Assembly (NCBI GenBank): GCA_022768375.1
Contig: JALEMG010000035.1
Location: 1-44,611 of the forward strand
Direction of reading: 5' to 3'
Length of the DNA stretch: 44,611 nucleotides
Source: Lentisphaeria bacterium
Lineage (GTDB): Bacteria; Verrucomicrobiota; Lentisphaeria; Victivallales; Victivallaceae
Below are positions 24,440-34,270 of the stretch, piece after piece. Under the pieces are notes generated by a model. That model was not told where the DNA came from. It was given only the letters and a program-made list of their open reading frames with translations, and did no database searches. Made by a program: the position numbers and the translations under genes. The stretch's first letter is position 1; each line of letters begins with the position of its first letter.

Positions 24440-27400
24440 ATGGCGAAACGCGAAGACATCAAGAAAGTTCTCATCATCGGGTCCGGTCCGATCATCATCG
24501 GGCAGGCCTGCGAATTCGACTACTCCGGCACACAGGCCTGCAAAGCGCTCCGGGAACGGGGATACGAGGTGATCCTCACCAACTCCAACCCCGCCACCAT
24601 CATGACCGACCCCGGCATGGCCGACCATACCTATATCGAACCTCTGACCGTGGACAGTCTGGAGCGGATCATCGCCAAGGAGCGTCCCGACGCCCTGCTG
24701 CCCAATCTCGGCGGCCAGACCGCGCTCAATCTGGCCATTTCCCTGCACGACGCGGGGATCCTGGACAAGTACGGCGTGCAGGTCATCGGCGTCGACCTCG
24801 AAGCGATCAAACGGGGCGAGGACCGGATCGAATTCAAGAACACCATGAACCGCCTCGGCATCCCCATGGCCAAAAGCGAACCCTGCTACTCCGTCCCCGA
24901 GGCCGAACAGATCGCCGCCAAACTCGGCTATCCCGTCGTCCTGCGTCCCGCCTACACCATGGGCGGCACCGGCGGCGGCATCGTCTACAATGTGGAGGAA
25001 CTGCGGGAGGTCGTGGCCCGGGGACTGGCCGCCAGCCTCATCGGACAGGTGCTGGTCGAGGAGAGCGTGCTGGGCTGGGAGGAACTGGAACTCGAGGTCG
25101 TCCGGGACTCCAAGGGCCAGAAAATCACCGTCTGCTTCATTGAGAACGTCGACCCCATCGGCATCCACACCGGCGACAGTTTCTGCGTCGCGCCCATGAT
25201 GACCATTCCGGAGGACGTGCAGCAGATCCTCCAGGAGTACAGTTACCGCATCATCGACGCCATCGGCGTCACCGGCGGCACCAACGTGCAGTTCGCCCGC
25301 AACCGGGAGGACGGCCGGATCATCGTCATCGAGATCAACCCCCGCACCAGCCGTTCCAGCGCGCTGGCGTCCAAAGCCACCGGCTTCCCCATCGCCCGGG
25401 TCTCCACGGTGCTGGCCACCGGCGTGACGCTGGACGAGATACCCTACTGGCGCGACGGCAGTCTGGAGAAATACACCCCCTCCGGGGATTACGTCGTGGC
25501 CAAATTCGCCCGCTGGGCCTTTGAGAAGTTCCCGCAGGCCAAAGACCACCTCGGCACCCAGATGAAGGCCGTGGGCGAAGTCATGAGCATCGGCAAGGAT
25601 TTCAAGGAGGCGTTCCAGAAATCCATCCGTTCGCTGGAGATCGGCAAGAGCGGTCCGGGACTGGACCGCAAGATCGAGGCGTTTTCGCTGGAGGAACTCA
25701 AACCCATGGTGGCGACCCCGTCGAGCAAGCGCTTCTTCCACCTTTACGAGGCGTTCAAGAAGGGGTTGAGCGTGGACGAGGCGTTCAAACTCACCAGCAT
25801 CGCCAAATTCTTCCTTTCCGAGATCCGGGAACTGGCCCTCTTTGAACTGGAACTCGCCCGCTACACCTGGATGTCGCTCCCGGACGACATGCTCGTCAAG
25901 GCCAAGAAGTTCGCCTTCGCGGACAAGTATCTGGCCAAACTGTTCAACGTCCGGGAAAAAGAGGTCCGGGAACGGCGGATCGCGCTGGGCTGCGTCGCCA
26001 CGTTCTGCCGGGTCCCGGTCTCCGGCGTCGGCAACGACGAGGACTACTACTACTCCACCTACAGCGGCGCCCCCGACGAGGTGCCGGTGTCCGACCGGAG
26101 AAAGATCATGATCCTGGGCGGCGGCCCCAACCGGATCGGTCAGGGCATCGAATTCGACTACACCTGCGTCCACGCCGCTTTCGCGCTGCGGGACGCGGGC
26201 TACGAATCCGTGCTGGTCAACTGCAACCCGGAAACCGTCTCCACCGACTACGACACCAGCGACAAACTTTACTTCGAGCCGCTGACCACCGAGGACGTGC
26301 TGGCCATCTACGCCAAGGAACAGCCGCAGGGCGTCATCGTCCAGTTCGGCGGCCAGACCCCGCTCAACATCGCGCAGGAACTCAAGGACGCCGGCGTCCG
26401 CATCATCGGCACCCAGCCGGAAGGCATCCGGCTGGCCGAGGACCGCGAATACTTCCGCGAACGGATGATCGCCCTCAAGGTCAACCAGCCCGAGAGCGGC
26501 ACTGCGAGGTCGCTGGACGAGGCCGTCGCCCTCGGACGCAAGATCGGCTACCCGGTGATGGTGCGCCCCTCCTTCGTGCTGGGCGGCCGAGGCATGGCGG
26601 TGCTGTACGATGAAGACATGCTCCGGCGGTATGCCGTGGAAGCCATTCAGGTCAGCCCCGAATATCCCATGCTGATCGACCGCTTCCTCGACCACGCCAT
26701 CGAGTGCGAGGTGGACGCCATCTGCGACGGCGAGGAGGTCTACATCCCGTCGGTCATGGAACACGTGGAACTGGCCGGCATCCACTCCGGCGACTCCGCC
26801 TGCTCCATCCCGCCGGTGACGCTGGCGAAAAAACATCTGGACATCATCGCGGAAAAAGCCGCCGCCATCGCCCGGGACTTCCGGGTGGTCGGCATTCTGA
26901 ATGTCCAGTTCGCCGTCTGCGAGGACAAGGTCTGGATCATCGAAGCCAACCCCCGCGCCTCCCGGACCGTGCCCATCGTCTCCAAAGTCACCGGCGCCCG
27001 GATCGCCCGGATCGCCACCAATCTGATGCTGGGGTCGAAATTGTCCGAGTTCCGCTCCGAACTGCGCAACCCGCCGACGAAGTACTTCGGCGTCAAGGAG
27101 GCGGTCTTCCCCTTCAACATGTTCCCGGAGGTCGATCCCATCCTCGGACCGGAGATGCGCGCCACCGGCGAAGTCATGGGGCTGGCCCCCACGTTCGGCA
27201 TGGCCTACTACAAGGCGCAGCAGGCCGCCGGCAGCAAACTGCCGCTCTCCGGCAAGGTGCTGGTCACGGTGCGCGAACGGGACCGGGAGGAGATGCTGCC
27301 CATCGTCAAGGGGCTCTCCGAAATGGGATTTGAACTCATCGCCACCGAGGGCACCGGCAGATTCCTCGACGCCCACGGCATCGCCCACGGTTCGGTCTGC

Positions 27401-27646
27401 AAACTCAACGAGGGCCGTCCCAACGTGGCCGATCTGATCCGCAACCGCGAAGTGGCGCTGATCATCAACACCCCCATGGGCCGGCTGAGCAAGATCGACG
27501 ACAGTTGCATCCGCATGCTCGCCATCCAGTACAAGATCCCCTACATGACCACCATCGCCGCCGCGAAAGCCACCGAAACCGGCATCCGCGAAGCGCGGCG
27601 GGGCGACTCGGTGCTGAAGTCGCTGCAGGAGTACCTGGCGGACTGA
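24440..27646 (+). CDS. carB: carbamoyl-phosphate synthase large subunit
   Basis: A 1068-aa enzyme making carbamoyl phosphate for arginine and pyrimidine synthesis. It shows the usual duplicated layout: first carboxyphosphate half (IIGSGPIIIGQACEFDYSG at 11-29, GQTALN, then ATP-grasp with GGTGGGIVYN and EINPRTSRSSALASKATGFP), an oligomerisation region, and the second carbamoyl-phosphate half (ILGGGPNRIGQGIEFDY, GGQTPLN, EANPRASRTVPIVSKVTG). The C-terminal MGS-like allosteric domain covers about 940-1068 (GTGRFLDAHGI, INTP). AAGAGG precedes the ATG at 24440; the frame stays open upstream through the leader but without homology. carA is not adjacent. A 12-bp gap leads to the phosphatase gene. 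Confidence 0.97.
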   Translation: MAKREDIKKVLIIGSGPIIIGQACEFDYSGTQACKALRERGYEVILTNSNPATIMTDPGMADHTYIEPLTVDSLERIIAKERPDALLPNLGGQTALNLAISLHDAGILDKYGVQVIGVDLEAIKRGEDRIEFKNTMNRLGIPMAKSEPCYSVPEAEQIAAKLGYPVVLRPAYTMGGTGGGIVYNVEELREVVARGLAASLIGQVLVEESVLGWEELELEVVRDSKGQKITVCFIENVDPIGIHTGDSFCVAPMMTIPEDVQQILQEYSYRIIDAIGVTGGTNVQFARNREDGRIIVIEINPRTSRSSALASKATGFPIARVSTVLATGVTLDEIPYWRDGSLEKYTPSGDYVVAKFARWAFEKFPQAKDHLGTQMKAVGEVMSIGKDFKEAFQKSIRSLEIGKSGPGLDRKIEAFSLEELKPMVATPSSKRFFHLYEAFKKGLSVDEAFKLTSIAKFFLSEIRELALFELELARYTWMSLPDDMLVKAKKFAFADKYLAKLFNVREKEVRERRIALGCVATFCRVPVSGVGNDEDYYYSTYSGAPDEVPVSDRRKIMILGGGPNRIGQGIEFDYTCVHAAFALRDAGYESVLVNCNPETVSTDYDTSDKLYFEPLTTEDVLAIYAKEQPQGVIVQFGGQTPLNIAQELKDAGVRIIGTQPEGIRLAEDREYFRERMIALKVNQPESGTARSLDEAVALGRKIGYPVMVRPSFVLGGRGMAVLYDEDMLRRYAVEAIQVSPEYPMLIDRFLDHAIECEVDAICDGEEVYIPSVMEHVELAGIHSGDSACSIPPVTLAKKHLDIIAEKAAAIARDFRVVGILNVQFAVCEDKVWIIEANPRASRTVPIVSKVTGARIARIATNLMLGSKLSEFRSELRNPPTKYFGVKEAVFPFNMFPEVDPILGPEMRATGEVMGLAPTFGMAYYKAQQAAGSKLPLSGKVLVTVRERDREEMLPIVKGLSEMGFELIATEGTGRFLDAHGIAHGSVCKLNEGRPNVADLIRNREVALIINTPMGRLSKIDDSCIRMLAIQYKIPYMTTIAAAKATETGIREARRGDSVLKSLQEYLAD

Positions 27647-27658
27647 CCGTCCGCCGCC

Positions 27659-29074
27659 GTGGGAGATCAAGTCTTGGAAGCGGTGCTGATCATCCTGTTG
27701 GTTCTGCTGGCGGCGGCGGCCGCCGCCGCGGTATCGTTCTACCGCAAGGCCCGGGAACTGCGCATGGACCTGACCGGGGCGGTGATGAGCCGCACCGAGA
27801 TCGCCAACTTCCTCTCCCGGTTCGCGTCCGGCATCAACTGCGAGGACGGACTGGACGGGGCGATGCACTCCACCGCCTGCTACATCCGGGAACAGATCGA
27901 AGCCGGCAGCGTGGCCATCTACGGGGTTTCCGGCGGCAAACTCGCGGCGCTGGGCGTCTGCGGCGATTTTCCCCTGCTTCCCGGGTCTCCCGGCGAGCGG
28001 GGCGGCAACCGGCAGGTCCTGGAGGAACTGCGCCGCCATCCGCTGCCCATCGGCAGCGGCTTCATCGGCCAGGTCGCGGAGACCCGCCGCAGCGAACTGG
28101 TCCCGCTGGCCAGCATCGACGACCGGTTCGACGACGTGCCGGACAGTGACACGCTGGGCAGCGTCATGGCGACACCGATGGTCAAGGACGGGGTGCTGTT
28201 CGGCGTGATCTGCGCGGTGGACAACCGGATGCTGGAGGGGCGGCCCTTCTCCGCCCCCCAGTACAACCGGTTCCGGGCGCTGGCGCCGCAGGTGCTGATG
28301 GTGCAGCAGCTGGTGCAGGTGTACGCCGAGATCAACCGCCGGGAACGGATCGATCAGGAACTGGCATTCGTCCGGCAGTTCCAGAACTCCCTGCTGCCGC
28401 CGGCGGCGCTGACGCTGGGCGATTTCTCGGTCTGCGCCCGCACCACCAGCGCCAAGGAGGTCAACGGAGACTTTTTCGACATGGTCCGGATCGACGACGA
28501 CCGGCTGCTGGTGATGGTGGGCGACGCCTGCGGCAAAGGCATGCCCGCCTGCATCCTCGCTTCCATGACCCGCAGTTTCGCCCGGGCGCTGGCGTCGGAA
28601 TTCACCACGCTGACCAAGTTTCTCCGGGATGTCAACGCCAACCTCAACCGCGACTCCGACGCCGACCGGTTCATCACCATGGGGTGTTGTCTCATCGACC
28701 GGCGTGGCGGTCTGGTGGAGTTCGGCCGGGCCGGACACACCGACCTCATCATGCACATTCACGGTCATCTGCGGCGGCTGTCGCCCCGGGGCACCGCGCT
28801 GGGCATGCTGCCCAACGAGGACGCCGAATTCGATACCATCTGTCTGGCGGTGGACCACGGTTCCAGTCTGATGCTTTACTCCGACGGCCTGAGCGAAGCG
28901 CTCAACCACGACCGGGAGGAGTTCGGCGCGGAACGGCTGGTCAACGCCTTTCATGTCGCCTGCGCCCACCGGGACACGCCCGGCGCCATCATCGACGAAG
29001 TCATGACCGCGGTGCGCGAATTTGAATACGAGCAGAACGACGATCAGACCATCGTGCTGATCCGCCGGGATTGA
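27659..29074 (+). CDS. membrane-anchored GAF/PP2C (SpoIIE-type) phosphatase
   Basis: A 471-aa protein, probably a regulatory serine phosphatase of a partner-switching pathway. It has one N-terminal membrane helix (about 6-28), a GAF-like sensor domain (about 45-225, with GSGFIGQVAETRR and a MATPMVKDGVLFGVICAVD strand), a linker helix (IDQELAFVRQFQNSLLPP, typical of RsbU/SpoIIE proteins) and a PP2C catalytic domain (about 255-470). Metal ligands are in EVNGDFFDM and VGDACGKGMPA, with further Asp residues in YSDGLSEA and NDDQTI. The start is GTG at 27659 or TTG at 27674; the latter has the better GGGAG box. No anti-sigma factor or anti-antagonist is nearby. It appears to be co-transcribed with carB. 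Confidence 0.88.
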   Translation: MGDQVLEAVLIILLVLLAAAAAAAVSFYRKARELRMDLTGAVMSRTEIANFLSRFASGINCEDGLDGAMHSTACYIREQIEAGSVAIYGVSGGKLAALGVCGDFPLLPGSPGERGGNRQVLEELRRHPLPIGSGFIGQVAETRRSELVPLASIDDRFDDVPDSDTLGSVMATPMVKDGVLFGVICAVDNRMLEGRPFSAPQYNRFRALAPQVLMVQQLVQVYAEINRRERIDQELAFVRQFQNSLLPPAALTLGDFSVCARTTSAKEVNGDFFDMVRIDDDRLLVMVGDACGKGMPACILASMTRSFARALASEFTTLTKFLRDVNANLNRDSDADRFITMGCCLIDRRGGLVEFGRAGHTDLIMHIHGHLRRLSPRGTALGMLPNEDAEFDTICLAVDHGSSLMLYSDGLSEALNHDREEFGAERLVNAFHVACAHRDTPGAIIDEVMTAVREFEYEQNDDQTIVLIRRD

Positions 29075-29096
29075 TCCCGTGCCGGGGGAAAACACA

Positions 29097-30776
29097 GTGA
29101 AGCGGAAAAAAAACAGCCGGGCCGCCGCGATGACGTGGCGCGAGGAGCGGAAGTTTTTCCTGGATGCGGTACGCCCCTTCCGGTGGCAGTTCGCGGGACT
29201 CGTGGCCATGATGCTGGTGCTCTGGGCGGCCAGTTGCGTCTCCCCGGTCCTGCAGAAACACCTGATCGACGCGCTGGGACGGCATGACCGGCAGGACGTG
29301 ATCGTGTTCGGCGCAGTGTCCGCGCTGGCGCTCGGGATCTGGCGCGGCGGCGAACAACTCTGGCTGCTGATGGCTTCCATGCTGGGCATCCGGTTCGGCG
29401 CCAACTTGAAGCAGCGGTACTTCCGGCACCTGCTCCAACTGCCGCTGGGGGTGATCGAATCCGGCGGCGCGGGATATCTGGGCCAGCGGCTGCACTTCGA
29501 CATCGAATGCGTGACCGCGTTTTTCTGCACCGGGGCGCCGTTTCTGCTGCTGAATTTGCTCCGGTTGAGCGGCGCGCTGATCCTGCTGGGAGCGTACGAC
29601 TGGAAAATGATGCTGGCCGGCAGTCCGGTGCTGGCGCTGTTTTTCACCCTGACGTGGCTGTTCCGCCGCCGTCAGTACGACTTGAGCATGCAGATCAGCG
29701 AAGCCGCCGCCGAATACCGGCGCAACATGCAGAACTCGCTGGACCGGATGATCCTCTTCAAAAGCCGGTCCGGAGAGGGCCGGGTGGGACGCCGGGTGGG
29801 ACGGAATCTGGAAAAACTGACCATGCTCCGGCTCTCACGGGTGCGCTGGGAACGGCTCTACACCGTGCTGCTGCAATTGCTTCCCGCGCTCTGGTGCGGC
29901 GGGATATGGTGTTTCGGCGCCGCCAAAGTGCTGAACCGGACGTGGACGCTGGGCGACCTCTGGGCGGTGAGCGGCTACATGCTGCTGGTGTTCGCGCCCG
30001 GCAAGATGTTCTTCACCGGTCTGCTGTCCAAGCGCAATTCCGACGCGGCGGCGGCCCGGCTGTCGGAGTTGAAAACGATGCTGCCGGAGGCGGTGATCGA
30101 CACCCCGGAAAGCCGGAAACCGGCCGCGGGCGGAGAAATCGTCTTCGACCGGATCTCCTTCGCGTATCCCGGCGGCCGGGAGATTTTTCACGAATTTTCG
30201 CTCGCGGTGGCCGACGGCGAGCATCTGGGGATCTGCGGACCATCCGGCGGCGGCAAAAGCACGCTGGGCGCACTGCTGCTGCGGCTCTACGAGGTCTCCG
30301 GCGGCGAGATCCGGCTGGACGGCCGGAGCATCCGGGAATATTCGCTGGACGCGCTGCGGCATTCCGTCGGCTACATCGGGCAGTCGGCGGAACTTTTCCA
30401 CGCCAGCGTCCGGGAAAACCTTTCCCACGGCGGCGGTTATCCCGATCACCGGATCGTCGATGCCCTGCGCCGGGTCGGTCTGGGCAGCCGGGTGGACGAA
30501 AATCCCGCGCTGCTGGATCTGAAAATCCGCGAGGACGGCAGCAACTTCTCCGCCGGAGAGAGACTGAAACTGGCCCTGGCCCGGGAACTGCTCCGCGACA
30601 CCCGGGTGCTGGTCATGGATGAAGCGACCGCCGCGCTGGACCGGGACAGCGAGAATACCGTGTTCGCCCTGCTGAAAGGGGAGTTGCGGAACCGCACGGT
30701 GATCTTCATATCGCACCGGGACTTCGGCGAGGGCGTGATGGACCGGGTGATCCGGATCACGCCGCCGCAACCGTAA
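29097..30776 (+). CDS. ABC exporter half-transporter (membrane and ATPase domains fused)
   Basis: A 559-aa half-transporter with a six-helix membrane domain (about 20-300) followed by an ATPase. Walker A is GPSGGGKST (from about residue 381), the Q loop GYIGQSAELF, Walker B VLVMDEATAALD and the switch His in ISHRD. The signature is FSAGE instead of LSGGQ, a mild degeneration that keeps the Ser and one Gly. The substrate is unknown; lipid, peptide or drug export are all possible. I start at the GTG at 29097, which has a GGGGGA box; a GTG at 29079 is also possible. It follows the phosphatase gene by about 20 bp, so the two may form a signalling and export unit. Confidence 0.87.
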   Translation: MKRKKNSRAAAMTWREERKFFLDAVRPFRWQFAGLVAMMLVLWAASCVSPVLQKHLIDALGRHDRQDVIVFGAVSALALGIWRGGEQLWLLMASMLGIRFGANLKQRYFRHLLQLPLGVIESGGAGYLGQRLHFDIECVTAFFCTGAPFLLLNLLRLSGALILLGAYDWKMMLAGSPVLALFFTLTWLFRRRQYDLSMQISEAAAEYRRNMQNSLDRMILFKSRSGEGRVGRRVGRNLEKLTMLRLSRVRWERLYTVLLQLLPALWCGGIWCFGAAKVLNRTWTLGDLWAVSGYMLLVFAPGKMFFTGLLSKRNSDAAAARLSELKTMLPEAVIDTPESRKPAAGGEIVFDRISFAYPGGREIFHEFSLAVADGEHLGICGPSGGGKSTLGALLLRLYEVSGGEIRLDGRSIREYSLDALRHSVGYIGQSAELFHASVRENLSHGGGYPDHRIVDALRRVGLGSRVDENPALLDLKIREDGSNFSAGERLKLALARELLRDTRVLVMDEATAALDRDSENTVFALLKGELRNRTVIFISHRDFGEGVMDRVIRITPPQP

Positions 30777-30856
30777 TTTCGCGGGACGCGGAACTTCCGG
30801 GCCCGGTTGACGATGCCGGGCAGACATGGACAGCCAACCATGCAACGGAGGATTCC

Positions 30857-31294
30857 ATGATTCAACTGCACGATGTTCCATCCGCCGGAACCGGTCGTTT
30901 CCGGGCGGTTTTCGCGGGGACCGACCTCGGCTCCCTGGCGGCTCCGCCGGTGATCCGGGCGACGTATCAATCGGTGAAAATGCCGATCAGCGATCCCGCT
31001 TCGGCGTCCGGACTGGGGGAAGCGGAAAGCGCGCCCCGGCCGACCGGTACGGCGGACCTGCGGCTGTACGCCACCGCCGCCGTATGGAATCTGCTGAGCG
31101 AAGCGGTCTGGATGGAGGGGGAATTGCGCCTAATCCCGGAGGAACCCCCGGGGGCCCGCGGGACATTGAAGTTCCCGGCGGCCCGACTGCTGCCGGAGTG
31201 GGAATTCGAACCGGCGGCGGTCGGGGTCCACGGGGTGCGCATTCATCTGCGTCTGAGCGCCGATTCCGCGGGGAAATTATTTGTCATCGCTTGA
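30857..31294 (+). CDS. unknown 145-aa protein
   Basis: I do not recognise this family. It has a GGAGG box five bases before the ATG, so it is probably real. The product is 145 aa with no signal peptide, no membrane segment and no cysteines. It looks like an all-beta protein, with alternating hydrophobic strands (RFRAVFAG, GTADLRLYATAAVWNLL, VHGVRIHLRLSAD). It could be a domesticated phage virion or tail protein, but this is a guess from composition and its place near a tRNA. It follows the exporter by 80 bp, and the tRNA-Val promoter begins inside its last codons. Confidence 0.55.
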   Translation: MIQLHDVPSAGTGRFRAVFAGTDLGSLAAPPVIRATYQSVKMPISDPASASGLGEAESAPRPTGTADLRLYATAAVWNLLSEAVWMEGELRLIPEEPPGARGTLKFPAARLLPEWEFEPAAVGVHGVRIHLRLSADSAGKLFVIA

Positions 31295-31319
31295 AAATCC
31301 CGTTCGCGGCGGCTATATT
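31291..31319 (+). promoter_or_regulatory. promoter of tRNA-Val
   Basis: TTGAAA (31291-31296), 17 bp, TATATT (31314-31319). The -35 box overlaps the stop codon of the preceding gene, and the tRNA starts 26 bp after the -10 box. Confidence 0.8.
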
Positions 31320-31345
31320 ATCGTCTTGGACGGGAGGGGAAACGG

Positions 31346-31422
31346 GGGCGATTAGCTCAGTCGGTTAGAGCGTTTGCTTTACACGCAAAATGTCGGCGGT
31401 TCGAGTCCGTCATCGCCCACCA
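31346..31422 (+). tRNA. tRNA-Val (anticodon UAC)
   Basis: A normal 77-nt cloverleaf with encoded CCA. The acceptor stem is GGGCGAT/ATCGCCC, the anticodon stem TTTGC/GCAAA with loop TTTACAC, giving TAC, and the T arm contains GGTTCGAGTCC. A strong terminator follows. The low-GC restriction-modification genes begin about 230 bp downstream. Confidence 0.96.
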
Positions 31423-31430
31423 GCCTTCGA

Positions 31431-31458
31431 AAAATCCGGTCGCCGACCGGATTTTTTT
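31431..31458 (+). terminator. terminator after tRNA-Val
   Basis: Hairpin AAAATCCGGT/ACCGGATTTT with a short CGCCG loop and a run of seven T residues, nine bases after the tRNA. The next 198 bp (31459-31656) contain no gene that I can support. Confidence 0.88.
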
Positions 31459-31656
31459 ACGGCCGGGCAAGCCGTCCGCGTACAGCAACGGATTGTCGGG
31501 GCGGGAACGCATTCGTCCCTCAGGGAAAGACCGGGCAGACCACGGACTTCAGACGTCGAAGCGACTTCGCAGACAGGGCCCGTCTCATGCGGCAATCGCC
31601 AAACCGAATCTGCAGGACAAAAGTCCGCCCAACAATCCGAGCCCAATGCGATAAAC

Positions 31657-34269
31657 TCACAGCAAATTCTTAATGACATCAAAATTTGTGCCGCAAGTCA
31701 TCACGAATAAGCACTTCCCTTTGCTTTGGCTTGCCCAAAACTCACCGATCAAACGTTTTTCCTTGGAATCGTCACTGCTGTAACGGTCTGCGCCCTTGTG
31801 TTCGACGATCAGGATTCTTCCGTCTTTGAGTTTTGCCACAAAGTCAGGATAGAATTTCCGATTATGCAACTGCAAATAGAAGGAATCGTATTCGCGGCTG
31901 TCAAGATTGCGAACCCAGTATTCGACCTCTTCCAGTTGGTCAATGAAGATAGCGCATCGCTCTTCCTCGCCGCCGTCCTTGCCGTCAAAACAGCCAATCA
32001 TGTCGTAATAGTGCTTTTTGAATTTGTACGCCCCCGAATATTGGGCGTTTACCGGGTATGTATTGCCATAGGTAAAACAATATTCAGGGTTGACGACGGC
32101 TTTGCATTCGGATTCAGGAATAAGGAACTGTTGGAATGTCGCTTTGCGCGCCGTTGCTCGTGCGTCTTTGATTTTGCTCTCGACAAGAGTTTTCAAACGA
32201 TAGCGATCAACAACCAGTTGAGCCATGGAAATATTGCGTTGTGTCTGCAAGTCCAAGATCAGACGTGACAGAAAGGCGACCATTTCCTGTGCCGTAATGT
32301 CACGGTGGTCGATTCTTTTATCCAGCCAATGCACCAAATCGGAGAGTTCCCAACTCTGAACATCGTTGAATTCCCACAGCGAAGCATCTTGCTGGATTTT
32401 CTCCACGAATTCGATGGAAATTCTGTCTTTTTCGGCGTCGATTTTTCCACGCTGGATTTCACGATTTTCCGGATCGTATTCCGTTTTGGAAATCTCCGTG
32501 GAAATATCGGCAATACTCCACGGGCTTTCCTCAAGCACATCCTCCACATCGTCGAAAAAATCCCCCTGCTGCACCACAAGTCGCGGCACCGAAAAATCCA
32601 AACCCTGTTCGGCGGGAGACGGACCGGGAATGTTCAGACGGTTACTTTCGAAAAAAGCCTTCTCGATGCTCAACTTTGCCTTGGGAAATATGCGAACCAA
32701 GATGTTTTTGTCGTCGCTGGTCATCGGGGTCTTGAAAACGACGGTATTACTTTTGGCGTCGATCACGACGGCGCTTTCGAAGTCGGCTTCAGACAAAACA
32801 ATATCGTCATGCGCCCCAAGAACGAGCACGGTTTCTTCCTGTTCGGGAGGAAAGGTGAACAAATCCTCTCCATACCGCACGGGAGCCTGCTGAACCATCC
32901 GTTCGACCTCCTGACGGTCAAATCCGTTTTGTGTCAGGGCATCCCGAAGATTTTGGGCGATTTCCGTAAACGATGCGGTCGCAAAGGCATAAGACTGATT
33001 TAATTGCGGATAGTTCTTCTTCTTCGCCCTCGGCATCCGCAGAATGCGTCCCAAAATCTGTTCCACTTGGATTTTTGACCGACTGTCGACGATGGAACAC
33101 AGCACATACGCGAAAGAACAATCCCATCCCTCCTTCAATTTTTGCTGGGTTATGATGTACCGCACTTCGCAATCTTTGGCGAAGAGGTCAAGTTTCTCGA
33201 TTTCGTCAGTGCCGCCGGTGACGATTTTCACCTCATTTTCGTTTAAGCGAAAATCGGTAATCAGCGAATTCTTCAGCCACTTGGCGTGTTTTGTCTCTGT
33301 GTTTTTTGATTCCTTTTCCGCCTGAATCAACATGATGGGGCGAATATACTCTCCGGTTTTGTGCTCTTCCAACTTGGAAATTGCCTCAAGCTGATTCCGC
33401 TGATTGATTGCCGATTGCAATAACTCGTGCCAATCGGAGCGGCCCTCGACGATAATGGGCAGTTTGATCATCTCCTCGGCTTTCAGCTCTTGAGCCGAGA
33501 CGCTGTACAGCACATTGGAGGGATTCACCTTTACATCGGGCGTCGCGGTGAATTCTACGATGCAGGCGGGCTTGAATGTCTCAAGGGTATTGAACGTCAA
33601 CAGCGTTCTCGCGTTGTGCGCTTCGTCGACAATGACGATGGGGTGCTGCATCGCGATCACATTGGCAAGGGATATTGTCGGCTTGCCGGTATTTTCATCA
33701 ATGTCCAACCCATCCGCCGCATGCGTTCCGAAGAACGGCATCAGTGCGCCATTGGCGCGGAAAACCCGCAATCCATCGGTATTATCGCGTCGGAAACTCT
33801 GCATCGTGGCGAGAATAACACAGGTGCATCCGCTGACTTCGGCAAGCGAAAGATTCAATGATTCTTCAACCGTTTTGATTGCCACGTTGGGAAATGCGGC
33901 ATCCAATGCCCGGCGGTACGGATGGTCAACGTCTTTCAACGCCTCCAAGGTTTGATTCAGGATCGGATTGGTCGGAACCAGCCATAAGACCAGGGAAAAA
34001 TCCGCATGCTTGTATTCCTGCGCGGCAATATCAATGGCGTGACAAGCCATGAATGTCTTCCCGCCGCCGGTCGGCACACGGAGACAGACGTAAGGAACCT
34101 CGCTCAATGTGCCGTCGATTGCATGGTACTCGCACGGAAAGCCGAACGCCTCTTCGGTCGTCTGATAAAACGCATGCTTGACGTCTTCCAAATTCCCGCA
34201 CCGCCGCATGAATGTGCGGAATGAATCAAGAGCGCGAGTTTGGTATTGCTTCAGCGGCAGTTCGCTCAT
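31657..34269 (-). CDS. type III restriction endonuclease subunit (Res)
   Basis: An 870-aa helicase-nuclease that, with the Mod subunit, cuts unmodified DNA after ATP-driven movement. Helicase motif I is VPTGGGKT (65-72), motif II DEAH (215-218), and EFTATPD and QILGRILRMPRAKKKNYPQLN follow. The C-terminal PD-(D/E)xK nuclease is visible as YPDFVAKL...ILIVEHKG (Asp809, Glu823, Lys825). The ATG at 34269 follows GAGAGG and lies one base after the mod stop. Its base composition is clearly more AT-rich than that of the flanking genes, indicating horizontal transfer. No frameshift is seen, so the system looks intact. Confidence 0.95.
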   Translation of the reverse strand: MSELPLKQYQTRALDSFRTFMRRCGNLEDVKHAFYQTTEEAFGFPCEYHAIDGTLSEVPYVCLRVPTGGGKTFMACHAIDIAAQEYKHADFSLVLWLVPTNPILNQTLEALKDVDHPYRRALDAAFPNVAIKTVEESLNLSLAEVSGCTCVILATMQSFRRDNTDGLRVFRANGALMPFFGTHAADGLDIDENTGKPTISLANVIAMQHPIVIVDEAHNARTLLTFNTLETFKPACIVEFTATPDVKVNPSNVLYSVSAQELKAEEMIKLPIIVEGRSDWHELLQSAINQRNQLEAISKLEEHKTGEYIRPIMLIQAEKESKNTETKHAKWLKNSLITDFRLNENEVKIVTGGTDEIEKLDLFAKDCEVRYIITQQKLKEGWDCSFAYVLCSIVDSRSKIQVEQILGRILRMPRAKKKNYPQLNQSYAFATASFTEIAQNLRDALTQNGFDRQEVERMVQQAPVRYGEDLFTFPPEQEETVLVLGAHDDIVLSEADFESAVVIDAKSNTVVFKTPMTSDDKNILVRIFPKAKLSIEKAFFESNRLNIPGPSPAEQGLDFSVPRLVVQQGDFFDDVEDVLEESPWSIADISTEISKTEYDPENREIQRGKIDAEKDRISIEFVEKIQQDASLWEFNDVQSWELSDLVHWLDKRIDHRDITAQEMVAFLSRLILDLQTQRNISMAQLVVDRYRLKTLVESKIKDARATARKATFQQFLIPESECKAVVNPEYCFTYGNTYPVNAQYSGAYKFKKHYYDMIGCFDGKDGGEEERCAIFIDQLEEVEYWVRNLDSREYDSFYLQLHNRKFYPDFVAKLKDGRILIVEHKGADRYSSDDSKEKRLIGEFWASQSKGKCLFVMTCGTNFDVIKNLL

Positions 34270-34270
34270 T

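Noticed and set aside
24410-29647. A 1745-residue open frame on the minus strand opposite carB, the phosphatase and the exporter start.
   Set aside because: It is antisense to well-recognised genes and its translation is low-complexity His/Asp/Gly/Arg-rich. GC-rich codon use on the plus strand removes stops from this frame.
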